Part shown: positions 22,711 through 22,739 of the stretch, piece after piece
Layout of the letters: the number at the start of each line of letters is the position of its first letter
How positions within the stretch are numbered: position 1 is the stretch's first letter
Source of the DNA: an uncultured Flavobacteriales bacterium
Lineage (GTDB): Bacteria; Bacteroidota; Bacteroidia; Flavobacteriales; Crocinitomicaceae
DNA: 22,739 nucleotides
Assembly (NCBI GenBank): GCA_946478775.1
Contig: CAMLDR010000054.1
Location: forward strand, 1-22,739
Direction of reading: 5' to 3'
The notes under the pieces: generated by a model
Seen by the model: only the letters and a program-made list of their open reading frames with translations
Told to the model about the DNA's origin: nothing
The model's database searches: none
Made by a program: the position numbers and the translations under genes

Positions 22711-22739
22711 TTTTTTAAACCTTTAATATAGAATACTCG

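Noticed and set aside
1..22739. CRISPR array, prophage, integrase or insertion sequence
   Set aside because: No regularly spaced repeats, transposase, integrase or phage structural gene was seen on either strand.

Overview
The window is a chromosomal segment of a Bacteroidota bacterium, most likely Flavobacteriales and possibly a Fluviicola-like member of the Crocinitomicaceae. The assignment rests on a C-terminal type IX secretion sorting domain on the S8 protease, a BshA-type bacillithiol enzyme, a DUF5606 protein, the mutL/tandem-rhomboid gene order, and promoter boxes of the TAnnTTTG type. The species cannot be read from the sequence alone.

Layout. Positions 1-3906 (minus strand) hold a tight operon: mutL, two rhomboid proteases, and the 5' part of a membrane-anchored endonuclease/exonuclease/phosphatase-family gene that starts with TTG at 355 and runs off the window edge. 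A 301-bp divergent spacer with dispersed-repeat-like sequence follows. On the plus strand, a GH3 glycosidase/beta-lactamase-like fusion overlaps bshA by ATGA and ends at a strong terminator. Two orphan secreted proteins flank a DinB-like DUF1569 protein. Next comes a carotenoid/retinol-saturase-like FAD oxidoreductase, followed 14 nt later by a Crp/Fnr regulator.

Positions 12202-14249 look like one functional module: a cysteine-bearing Crp/Fnr regulator, a symmetrical operator, then DUF2892 membrane protein, DUF6132 protein, two single-domain rhodaneses and a thioredoxin. The operator GTGAC-N4-GTCAC lies about 42 bp upstream of the predicted transcription start. This suggests that the regulator directly activates a sulfur/redox operon.

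Positions 14250-16332 are rich in repeats and hairpins. They contain a duplicated 21-bp sequence, a nitroreductase (minus), a 16-bp-arm hairpin, a pentapeptide-repeat gene split by an apparent one-base deletion, and a cluster of palindromes. In that cluster a decayed copy of the tRNA-Met 3' half carries two perfect AGCT-centred palindromes, next to the intact tRNA-Met gene.

Positions 16333-22710 hold ordinary chromosomal genes: an ICMT/PEMT-like membrane methyltransferase (minus), a START-like protein (plus), an M3 oligoendopeptidase (minus), a DUF5606 protein with a histone-H1-like tail (minus), and a secreted subtilase (minus).

The points most worth following up are the palindrome-invaded tRNA remnant, the Crp/Fnr-rhodanese-thioredoxin module with its operator, and a MutL whose endonuclease metal-binding motif appears eroded.
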